Assembly: GCA_937927795.1 (NCBI GenBank)
Contig: CALBSF010000041.1
Location: 1-5,800 of the forward strand
Length of the DNA stretch: 5,800 nucleotides
Direction of reading: 5' to 3'
Source of the DNA: an uncultured Rickettsiales bacterium
GTDB lineage: Bacteria; Pseudomonadota; Alphaproteobacteria; Rickettsiales; UBA1997
Position numbers and translations under genes: made by a program
The notes under the pieces: generated by a model
What the model saw: only the letters and a program-made list of their open reading frames with translations
The model's database searches: none
Told to the model about the DNA's origin: nothing
Part shown: piece after piece, positions 1 through 5,423 of the stretch
How positions within the stretch are numbered: position 1 is the stretch's first letter
How the letters are laid out: each line of letters starts with the position of its first letter

Positions 1-560
1 AAATTCTAATTACTTTATCTATAGCAATTTTAGCTTTAGTTATATTCATCTCTACCAGATCATCTGATTTTACCGTTACTAGAAATCTTGCAATTGACGC
101 AACAAAAGACAAAATTTTCTCTCATATTAATGATTTTCACAAATGGAGTGAATGGTCAGCTTGGTCAAAAATTGATCCAAATGAAAAAATCGAATTTGAA
201 GGCTCTTCTGAAGGCGTTGGCGCAATTATGAAATGGTCTTCTGATAATAAAGAAGTTGGCCAAGGAAGCATGAAAATTATCGAAAGCGCTTTAAATGAAT
301 CAATTAAAATGGAATTGCAAATGGTGAAACCTTTTGCATCAACTAGCTCTAGCGAATTTTCTTTAAAAGAATTGAATTCAACTCAAACCCTAGTTACCTG
401 GACAATGACTGGTAAAAAAGGATTTTTTGCTAAAGCGGTTGGATTATTCCGCGATTGCAGCGAAATGGTTGGCGCTAAATTTGATGAAAGCTTAGGCAAT
501 TTAAGAAAAGTTGTTGAAAGCAAAGGTGCAGTAGTTGCATCAGAAGAAGTAAAATCATAA
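1..560 (+). CDS. SRPBCC / polyketide-cyclase-like membrane-anchored protein (5' end missing)
   Basis: The reading frame is open from base 3 to the TAA at 558-560, giving 185 visible residues; the start codon lies before the window, probably by only a few residues. Visible residues 1-18 (ILITLSIAILALVIFIST) form one hydrophobic helix, followed by a soluble domain. That domain carries hallmarks of the SRPBCC/START-like fold (polyketide_cyc2 type): INDFHKWSEWSAW at residues 42-54, a GVGAIMKW strand near 71-78, a VKPF turn near 108-111, a VTWTM strand, and a C-terminal amphipathic helix (MVGAKFDESLGNLRKVVE). Family members bind hydrophobic ligands in a deep pocket; no specific ligand or reaction can be named. 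The N-terminal helix suggests a membrane anchor with the domain probably on the periplasmic side. The Ser/Glu/Val tail after the last helix looks unstructured. A strong terminator follows within 10 bp. Confidence 0.85.
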   Translation, partial: ILITLSIAILALVIFISTRSSDFTVTRNLAIDATKDKIFSHINDFHKWSEWSAWSKIDPNEKIEFEGSSEGVGAIMKWSSDNKEVGQGSMKIIESALNESIKMELQMVKPFASTSSSEFSLKELNSTQTLVTWTMTGKKGFFAKAVGLFRDCSEMVGAKFDESLGNLRKVVESKGAVVASEEVKS

Positions 561-566
561 ATAATT

Positions 567-606
567 AAAAAACCTTGCGCTTTAAAACAGAGCGCAAGGT
601 TTTTTT
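567..606 (+). terminator. Rho-independent terminator after the SRPBCC gene, probably bidirectional
   Basis: The GC-rich stem is CCTTGCGCT (573-581) pairing with AGCGCAAGG (591-599) around a 9-nt loop. It is preceded by an A-run (567-572) and followed by a T-run (600-606), so the pairing can extend to about 15 bp. The symmetrical A and T runs mean it should also act on transcripts arriving on the minus strand. It begins 6 nt after the SRPBCC stop codon and ends 9 nt before the ATG of the next gene. Confidence 0.9.
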
Positions 607-615
607 AAATTTCAG

Positions 616-852
616 ATGAAAATCACCATAAAAGTTATTGCTGGCTCAAAAGAAAATAAAATCATCGAAGAAACTAAAGAAAATTCCCCCAATCGCTCTT
701 TCAAAATTAAGGTAAATAAAATCGCTGAAAATGGTTTGGCTAATGAGGCTGTTATTGAATTAATAGCTGATTTTTTTAAGATTAAGAAGCGAGATGTAAA
801 AATTATTTTAGGCGCAACTTCTAAAAATAAAATTATTGAACTTGCCCTCTAG
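616..852 (+). CDS. DUF167 / YggU family protein
   Basis: This 78-residue protein matches the DUF167 (YggU-like) family along its length. It has an N-terminal strand MKITIKVIAGSKENKI that parallels the family's V-x-P-G-A-S-x-x-x-I opening. It then has the signature NGLANEAVIELIADFF (residues 39-54, family form D-G-K-A-N-x-A-L-I-x-x-L-A) and KIILGATSKNKIIEL (near 62-76, family form V-x-I-x-x-G-x-x-S-R-x-K). Length is typical. The biochemical role of the family is not established. ATG 616 is chosen because it starts exactly at the first conserved strand; upstream there is no good Shine-Dalgarno sequence, only the T-run of the terminator 9 nt away. The gene must therefore be expressed by terminator read-through or from a promoter inside the upstream gene. 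Its last 20 bp overlap the 3' end of the large opposite-strand gene. Confidence 0.85.
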   Translation: MKITIKVIAGSKENKIIEETKENSPNRSFKIKVNKIAENGLANEAVIELIADFFKIKKRDVKIILGATSKNKIIELAL

Positions 853-3709
853 CGCCAACTCCCAAAGAAAATATATTTGCGCCACCCACTGACGCACCAG
901 GAGCTCCAACATTAATTACCGCTCTATCAAAAGTGGCTTCATAGCTAAGTAATCTTGGATCTTTCATTACAGATATTATTCTTCTGGCACACGTTCCTAA
1001 TTTATACTCTTTGGTTCCCACCTCTCCAGTTTGCCGAGAATTTTGAGATAATCCCGCACTTTCCGTAACTCTTTGGCGAGCCGCTTGGTTAAAAACAAAA
1101 CTATAGCCACCTTCAATTTTAGTGGCAGATAAACCACTATTATAAAGATCAATTTCACCTTGAAGATACTTGTATTTTGCAACCAAATATTCGAATTGCC
1201 CTTGCTTTTCAGATATTCCAGCCACATTAGATTCAACTTTAAAATCAATTAATACGCTGTTTTTTTTATAAGAATTTAAAACTGCTTTAAATAGTGAATT
1301 AATTTTACCTAAATTTGCATATGACGGGTCAAGAGAAATATGGAGCTTTGTTAAAAAAGGTTTAACTTGAATAATATTAATTAAACAATCAATTTCAGAA
1401 TCATTTGTTATTTTAGGGACATAATCAACCTCCCTAATTCTTGCATCGTCGGCCATTCTTCGCAATATTTTTTCTGCATCAGTTGCTCTAGAATCAAATT
1501 CTTCTAATACACTACCCACTCTGGCTCCGGCTCCGGCTCCGGCTCCCACACCCCCTCCAGCTATAACAGGAGCAATATCTATATCTTTAAAAATTCTCTT
1601 CTCCTGCGCTTCTATATTCTTAATTAAAGTAGTTATTCTTCTTGCGCAAATTCCTAAATCATTATAATCACCATCAAGACCTTCATACAATTTTACAATA
1701 GAAAAAATTTTCGCACGAGCAGAGTCATCAAAAATAAGATTATAACTATTGGGATTTATTTGGTAGAGTTTTGCAAAAAATGTATTAAACTCCTCCATAA
1801 GCCCACCAAGCTTATAATAATCTGTGCACAATTTTTCAAAATCCAACTCTCTTTTCTTAAATTCTTCACTTGCCTTGCCAATGATTGCAAAAAAAACCTT
1901 CTTGCCTTTTGATTTGGTTAAATCTAAAACCCCTTTAAATAATATTTTAATTTTATCTAGATTTTGATATAATGGATCAAAAGAAATGGTAACCCGTTTT
2001 AAAGGCAGACCCAGCTTCATACTCAAGACACTTATTAATTCATCAAACTCCGCATCATTTTTTATTTTAATATCAAGATTAATATCTGTAATGTTAAGGT
2101 TCTCAGATATCGCCCGTAATATTGATATTGTATCTTCACTATCTAGTAAATCTTTCGAAAGGTTAATTATTGTTCTTTCTGGATTTTTAATCAAAGGTAT
2201 TATTTCTATTAGATCTTCTTTTGAAAATTCATAATAATGCACAACTCTTTTTTCAGGTATAGCGTTCACGCCTTTTAGCCTACCACTAAATCTAGCTCTT
2301 GCTGCATCAATAGCAGAAAATTCTGGCAAAGACTCTTCTTCCGCTGCTGGGGCAGCAGGAGTGACACCCTTGGGCCTCTCAGATGTTGCCGCAGGAAGAA
2401 CTGGATTTAATAGAGGACCAGCAGATGAGGAGGTTGCTGCCGCTGGGGCAGCAGGAGTAGCGCCCTTAGGCCTCTCAGATGTTGCCGCAGGAAGAACTGG
2501 ATTTAATAGAGGGCCAGCAGATGAGGAGGTTACTGCCGCTGGGGCAGCAGGAGTAGCGCCCTTAGGCCTCTCAGATGTTGCCGCAGGAAGAACTGGATTT
2601 AATAGCGGACTAAAAGATGAGGAGGCCACCTCTGCCGCCGCAGCAGCGGCGACTGCAGCTCTCACACCCAACACCGCCCTTGCAACAGAGCCAGTCTTTG
2701 CTGAAGGTGGCTTGGTAAAGTTTAAATTCTTATCGCCAATTTCTTTTCGGGCGATAGCTTTGTGCAAATCATTTACTTTTTTAACAGTGCAATTTTCACC
2801 AGTAACATCAATCTGTAGCAAAGATGTCGATCCCTCAATTAGCTTTATCAATGAATCCAGCGCCTCATCTGTAAAAACTTTAAACTTAAGTTTTTTTATA
2901 TTTTTTCCCTGCAATGATTCAATAATTGACTTAATTTCATCATCTGAGAAATTGTCATTTTCAATTGTAATTTCTGATGGACATTTTTCTGGATCTTCAA
3001 TTAATCCCATTAACTCCTGCATTCTTGATAAAAGCCTTTCTCCTTCTAAACTTCCTGAAATTGTAAAGACTGATTTTTTTGCAGGCTTTTTATCTTTTCT
3101 GACTTCATTTAAGGCGGCAGCAAATGCACGACCCCCCACCGCCGGAGTGGCAACTCTACCCTTAGCGCCCTTCTTCTGTAAAACAAAATCATCTGCAGCA
3201 ACTCCACCCAAATCCAATGACAAAGCTTGACGAGGAATTTGCAATTTAGATGTAAACGCACTTCCTTTTTCTGCGATAGCTTTCCGAAATTCCTGTATTT
3301 TCTCTTCACCACATCCTTCGCCGCAAGTAATATCAATATCTCGTAAAGATTCTGAACTCCTAAGCATCTCTATCATTGAGCTTAAAGTTTCGTCTTTGGA
3401 AATTGTAAGTTTAAGTTTTTGTATATTTTTACTTTCCAGCGACTCAATTATTTGTTTAATTTCAAAATCTGAAAATTGATTATATTCAATTATAATTTCT
3501 GATGGACATCTTGCATCGCTTAGAATTAATATATTCAACTCTGAATATGCTTTTCTCGCCTCTTCTCGAGTAAATGATGATGGAATAAAAACCCTCTTAT
3601 TACTTGCGGTAGATGCTGCCAAAGTCCCTCTAGCCCCTCCTCCTTGAGCAGATCCCGCTCCACCACCTGCAGCTCCCTTTCCACTACTTTTACTTCCTTT
3701 AGGCGTCAT
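833..3709 (-). CDS. Unrecognised 958-residue modular repeat protein, possibly LRR-like
   Basis: I do not recognise this as a named family. The ATG at 3709 is supported by AAGGGAG four bases upstream. Regions in order: a Gly/Ala/Ser-rich disordered head (1-38); module A1 (about 39-150); a basic and Ala-rich linker; module A2 (about 212-325); an Ala run (351-359); three 32-residue Pro/Ala repeats (about 360-456); module B1 (about 524-700); a GAGAGAGA linker (712-733); module B2 (about 746-917); and a Gly/Ala-rich tail. A1 and A2 share roughly 35 of 61 residues without gaps (68-128 against 243-303). B1 and B2 share ND-x-E-x-D-x-LI, IS-x-DP-x-Y-x-NL-x-KI, LFK-x-VL and LG-x-CARRI. Both module types alternate short strands and helices about every 28 residues, as in ribonuclease-inhibitor-type leucine-rich repeats; this fold is inference. 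There is no signal peptide or membrane segment. A host-directed effector is one possibility, a structural or adaptor protein another. Confidence 0.85.
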   Translation of the reverse strand: MTPKGSKSSGKGAAGGGAGSAQGGGARGTLAASTASNKRVFIPSSFTREEARKAYSELNILILSDARCPSEIIIEYNQFSDFEIKQIIESLESKNIQKLKLTISKDETLSSMIEMLRSSESLRDIDITCGEGCGEEKIQEFRKAIAEKGSAFTSKLQIPRQALSLDLGGVAADDFVLQKKGAKGRVATPAVGGRAFAAALNEVRKDKKPAKKSVFTISGSLEGERLLSRMQELMGLIEDPEKCPSEITIENDNFSDDEIKSIIESLQGKNIKKLKFKVFTDEALDSLIKLIEGSTSLLQIDVTGENCTVKKVNDLHKAIARKEIGDKNLNFTKPPSAKTGSVARAVLGVRAAVAAAAAAEVASSSFSPLLNPVLPAATSERPKGATPAAPAAVTSSSAGPLLNPVLPAATSERPKGATPAAPAAATSSSAGPLLNPVLPAATSERPKGVTPAAPAAEEESLPEFSAIDAARARFSGRLKGVNAIPEKRVVHYYEFSKEDLIEIIPLIKNPERTIINLSKDLLDSEDTISILRAISENLNITDINLDIKIKNDAEFDELISVLSMKLGLPLKRVTISFDPLYQNLDKIKILFKGVLDLTKSKGKKVFFAIIGKASEEFKKRELDFEKLCTDYYKLGGLMEEFNTFFAKLYQINPNSYNLIFDDSARAKIFSIVKLYEGLDGDYNDLGICARRITTLIKNIEAQEKRIFKDIDIAPVIAGGGVGAGAGAGARVGSVLEEFDSRATDAEKILRRMADDARIREVDYVPKITNDSEIDCLINIIQVKPFLTKLHISLDPSYANLGKINSLFKAVLNSYKKNSVLIDFKVESNVAGISEKQGQFEYLVAKYKYLQGEIDLYNSGLSATKIEGGYSFVFNQAARQRVTESAGLSQNSRQTGEVGTKEYKLGTCARRIISVMKDPRLLSYEATFDRAVINVGAPGASVGGANIFSLGVGARGQVQ
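959..2140 (-). repeat. Intragenic duplication B1/B2 (1610-2140 and 959-1474)
   Basis: These segments encode residues 524-700 and 746-917 of the 958-residue protein. Shared landmarks in the same order are: IxND-x-E-x-D-x-LI, IS(F/L)DP-x-Y-x-NL-x-KI, LFK-x-VL, a Tyr/Leu-rich helix (Y-x-x-L), an x-F-x-x-x-AR strand-to-helix junction, and LG(I/T)CARRI. B2 carries a short extra Ser/Gly/Thr-rich segment before its LGTCARRI motif. Divergence is greater than between A1 and A2, so the B pair is either older or less constrained. The two copies are joined by the GAGAGAGA linker. Confidence 0.8.
1523..1546 (-). repeat. Hexanucleotide microsatellite, four copies of GGCTCC (plus strand)
   Basis: Four perfect adjacent copies of GGCTCC lie inside the 958-residue gene and encode the alternating Gly/Ala linker between modules B1 and B2. 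Slippage would add or remove two residues at a time without shifting the frame, so it could vary linker length but not switch the gene on and off. Confidence 0.85.
2346..2633 (-). repeat. Three tandem 96-bp repeats coding for 32-residue Pro/Ala units
   Basis: Units run 2346-2441, 2442-2537 and 2538-2633, each beginning GCTGGGGCAGCAGGAGT on the plus strand. Units 1 and 2 differ at about 6 of 96 positions. Units 2 and 3 are identical for roughly the first 68 bp and then diverge at about 10 positions. Because 96 is a multiple of three, copy-number change keeps the host gene in frame. Each unit encodes SSS-x-x-PLLNPVLPAATSERPKG followed by a short Pro/Ala run, predicted to be a flexible linker between the A and B halves of the 958-residue protein. 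Confidence 0.95.
2801..3508 (-). repeat. Intragenic duplication A1/A2 (core copies 3326-3508 and 2801-2983)
   Basis: These segments encode the cores of modules A1 and A2 of the 958-residue protein, residues 68-128 and 243-303. Both start CPSEI, continue FSD-x-EIK-x-IIESL, KNI-x-KLK and DE-x-L-x-S, and end in an IDIT/IDVT strand. About 35 of 61 residues are identical with no gap. The similarity is still visible in DNA: TTTCTGATGGACAT occurs in both copies, near 3496-3510 and 2970-2984. The modules look like an old but recognisable tandem duplication separated by a basic, Ala-rich linker. Confidence 0.85.
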
Positions 3710-3713
3710 AAAT

Positions 3714-3720
3714 CTCCCTT
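3714..3720 (-). promoter_or_regulatory. Shine-Dalgarno sequence for the 958-residue gene
   Basis: On the minus strand AAGGGAG precedes the ATG at 3709 with four bases between. It is the clearest ribosome binding site in the window and fixes the start of this gene; the other visible starts (616, 5199, 5003) have poor or no such sequence. Confidence 0.7.
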
Positions 3721-3741
3721 CAATAAAACTTTGATAATTTA

Positions 3742-3768
3742 ATTAAATAGAGTTTATAACATTTTCAA
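3742..3768 (-). promoter_or_regulatory. Possible promoter of the 958-residue gene
   Basis: On the minus strand TTGAAA (3768-3763) is followed after 15 bp by TTTAAT (3747-3742), a 5/6 match to the -10 consensus. The spacer is short and the whole region is nearly pure AT, where such matches arise easily. It is listed because the 106-bp gap between the flavoprotein and this gene is the natural place for a promoter. Confidence 0.3.
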
Positions 3769-3794
3769 AAAATAAATGTATAGTAAAAAAATAA

Positions 3795-3814
3795 ATTTTT
3801 TAAATTTAAAAAAT
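3795..3814 (-). terminator. AT-only 20-bp perfect palindrome, possible weak terminator after the flavoprotein gene
   Basis: The sequence from 3795 to 3814 is its own reverse complement (ATTTTTT, AAATTT, AAAAAAT). It begins 1 bp after the flavoprotein stop on the minus strand and is followed by a T-rich run (about 3784-3794 read in reverse). The position fits a terminator, but with no G or C in the stem its strength is doubtful and chance in AT-rich DNA is possible. Confidence 0.3.
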
Positions 3815-3815
3815 A

Positions 3816-5003
3816 TCAAACAAACTGCCCCGCTGCAAATCCTGAAGACCAAGCCCATTGAAAATTATATCCGCCTAAATGACCAGTAACATCTAAAACC
3901 TCACCAATAAAAAATAACCCAGAAATATTTTTGCTTTCAAAAGTTTTGGACGAAATATCATTGGTGTCAACGCCGCCCCTAGTTACTTCTGCCTTTGCAA
4001 ATCCTTCAGTATCTTTTACAATTACTTGCCAATTATTAATAAAATCAGCCAAAATTTTTAATTTTTGATTTGAAATTTCCGCCAAAACTCCTTTTAAATT
4101 CATCTTATTTACCAAAAATAACGCCAAACTTTTTGGTAAAATTGTTGCAATTAAATTTCCAATATCTTGTTTTGAAGATTCTTGCTTATGCTTTATAAGC
4201 CAAGAATAAACATCGATATTTGGTAATAAATTAATATTAACAACATCACCTAATTTAAGATAAGAAGAAATTTGTAAAATCACCGGCCCGCTAAGGCCTT
4301 TATGAGTAAAAAGCAACGCTTCTTTAAAAGTTTTTTTATTGCAAGTTGCAGTAATTTCTGGAATTGAAACGCCAGATAAATTTTTAGTTTCTTGCAGCAA
4401 CTCATCTTCCAAAACTATTGGAACTAGCGCCGGCTCTGGCTTAATAACATTTAAACCAAATTGTTTAGCAATTTTATAACCAAAATCACTCGCTCCTATT
4501 TTTGGAATAGAAAGCCCGCCAGTTGCCACCACCAGTGATTCGCAGCTCAGCTCTTCTTGATTAATTTTAATAATAAAATTATTTTCTAATTTTTTAATTT
4601 CATCTATTTTTGTCTCAAGCCTGATTACAACGCCATTTTCCTGACATTCATCAAGCAACATTTTAATAATTTGTTTTGCTGATATATCGCAAAATAACTG
4701 CCCCAAAGTTTTTTCATGATAAGCTATCTGATGCTTTTTTATCATTTCAATAAAATCATATTGGGTAAATCTTTTTAGCGCTGAAACACAAAAATGAGGA
4801 TTATTTGATAAAAAATTATTAGCAGAAATATTTAGATTAGTAAAATTACAACGACCACCACCAGATATACGAATTTTCTCACCAATAATTTTAGCATGAT
4901 CAACCACCAAAACCTTACGCCCACGCCTGCCTGCGTGAATTGCGCACATCAACCCCGCTGCGCCGCAGCCAACAATTATAACATCATAATTATTATCTAT
5001 CAC
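3816..5003 (-). CDS. NAD(P)/FAD-dependent oxidoreductase, HI0933/YhiN family
   Basis: This is a 395-residue flavoprotein of the HI0933-like (YhiN, BaiN-related) family. With GTG 5003 as residue 1, the N-terminal Rossmann FAD site is YDVIIVGCGAAGLMCA (6-21), with Asp35 ending the second strand. The family signature ISGGGRCNFTN spans 46-56. VVATGG (159-163) starts the second nucleotide-binding segment, LFTHKGLSGP is at 231-240, EVTRGGV is at 339-345, and the closing GEVLDVTGHLGGYNFQWAWS is near 367-386. Length and motifs are complete, so it is probably functional and cytosolic; the physiological substrate of this family is mostly unknown. The frame could open at GTG 5039, but those twelve residues merely re-read the Gly/Ser codons of the upstream small ORF. 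GTG 5003 puts the usual five residues before the first strand and overlaps the upstream stop by 11 bp, suggesting coupled translation. Confidence 0.9.
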   Translation of the reverse strand: MIDNNYDVIIVGCGAAGLMCAIHAGRRGRKVLVVDHAKIIGEKIRISGGGRCNFTNLNISANNFLSNNPHFCVSALKRFTQYDFIEMIKKHQIAYHEKTLGQLFCDISAKQIIKMLLDECQENGVVIRLETKIDEIKKLENNFIIKINQEELSCESLVVATGGLSIPKIGASDFGYKIAKQFGLNVIKPEPALVPIVLEDELLQETKNLSGVSIPEITATCNKKTFKEALLFTHKGLSGPVILQISSYLKLGDVVNINLLPNIDVYSWLIKHKQESSKQDIGNLIATILPKSLALFLVNKMNLKGVLAEISNQKLKILADFINNWQVIVKDTEGFAKAEVTRGGVDTNDISSKTFESKNISGLFFIGEVLDVTGHLGGYNFQWAWSSGFAAGQFV

Positions 5004-5199
5004 CGCCGCTGCCGCCACTATTTTTTGGCCTAGCTCCACTAGTATTTGGCTTTACTTTTGGGCCACCACCAACAGCAAATGCAGCTCCTCTATTGCCACT
5101 TTTTCCACCACGATTATTAAATGGATCATTGTTAAAAGGTGATTTTGGCTTACCGAAAACTACTTTTTTTTCGTTAGTTTCTTGATTATTATTTGACAT
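4993..5199 (-). CDS. Small basic, Gly/Asn-rich disordered protein of unknown function
   Basis: This 68-residue product has no recognisable domain. It opens MSNNNQETNEKKVVFGKPKS, continues with a PFNNDPFNNR segment and RGGKSGNRG, and ends in a Gly/Ser tail (SGGSGGDR). It is basic, lacks hydrophobic stretches and should be disordered; the RGG-like piece hints at nucleic-acid binding but proves nothing. Support for a real gene comes from context: an ATG start about 26 bp downstream of the predicted transcription start of a strong promoter, and an end that overlaps the flavoprotein GTG start by 11 bp. It has no Shine-Dalgarno sequence. Alternatively it could be a leader ORF whose translation feeds the flavoprotein start, or a chance ORF in the leader. 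Confidence 0.55.
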   Translation of the reverse strand: MSNNNQETNEKKVVFGKPKSPFNNDPFNNRGGKSGNRGAAFAVGGGPKVKPNTSGARPKNSGGSGGDR

Positions 5200-5232
5200 A
5201 ATTTTTTTGATTATTTAAATTTTGATAAAATC

Positions 5233-5260
5233 ATTATAACTATCTAGAGCCTGTCGTCAA
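5233..5260 (-). promoter_or_regulatory. Strong sigma-70-type promoter, half of it supplied by the MITE
   Basis: On the minus strand TTGACG (5260-5255, five of six to the -35 consensus) is followed after 16 bp by a perfect TATAAT (5238-5233). Transcription would start near 5226, about 26 nt before the ATG at 5199, and would serve the small ORF and the flavoprotein gene. The -35 element lies in the left inverted repeat of the MITE and the -10 element in the flanking DNA. This is the best promoter match noticed in the window. Confidence 0.6.
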
Positions 5261-5406
5261 AATCTTTTAGTTTCAGATTTTAACATATTTTTAACGCTTT
5301 TTTAATAAAATTGCGATAAATATCTGGATATATTTTGAGCAATTTTATTAAAAAATAAGTAAAAATAGGTTTAAATATGAGGCTAAAGGATTTTGACGAC
5401 AGGCTC
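5247..5406. mobile_element. 160-bp palindromic MITE with TA target duplication
   Basis: The two ends are inverted copies: both read inward as GAGCCTGTCGTCAAAATC, then YTTTAG, with about 33 of 38 terminal bases matching. The symmetry continues without gaps through a second identical block, TTTTTTAATAAAATTGC (5298-5314 and its complement at 5339-5355). About 65 of 80 positions pair over the whole element. TA lies directly outside each end (5245-5246 and 5407-5408), as expected of a 2-bp target duplication. There is no coding capacity, so it would be a non-autonomous element moved by a transposase encoded elsewhere. The GAGCCTGT end and TA duplication resemble IS5-family (IS427/IS1031-like) elements, with IS630 an alternative; this assignment is from memory of the families. 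As RNA it would fold into one long hairpin between hemA and the next gene. Confidence 0.8.
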
Positions 5407-5423
5407 TAAAGCTATTTTGCAAA

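Noticed and set aside
997..1248. Minus-strand open frame of 83 codons, and a similar one at 3109-3336
   Set aside because: Both are shifted readings of the 958-residue gene, whose own frame is intact and shows internal duplications at the protein level.
1986..2234. Plus-strand open frame of 82 codons
   Set aside because: It is antisense to module B1 of the large gene, with composition of a reversed Lys/Asp/Ile-rich sequence and no recognisable motif.
2346..2633. Possible CRISPR-like repeat array
   Set aside because: The units are directly adjacent with no unique spacers, the period of 96 bp is a multiple of three, and the repeat is in frame inside a gene.
2361..3230. Long open frame of 289 codons on the plus strand across the repeat region
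   Set aside because: It lies entirely inside the 958-residue gene on the other strand. Its apparent protein repeat is only the antisense reading of the 96-bp units, and it has no domain hallmarks.
3710..3815. Small RNA or riboswitch in the gap between the flavoprotein and the 958-residue gene
   Set aside because: The region is almost pure A and T, with only the AT palindrome and a weak promoter match; there is no GC-containing structure to support an RNA element.
5001..5039. Longer flavoprotein start at GTG 5039 (407 residues)
   Set aside because: The extra twelve residues come from codons of the overlapping small ORF read in another frame and extend beyond the usual family N-terminus; GTG 5003 fits better, though 5018 or 5039 cannot be fully excluded.
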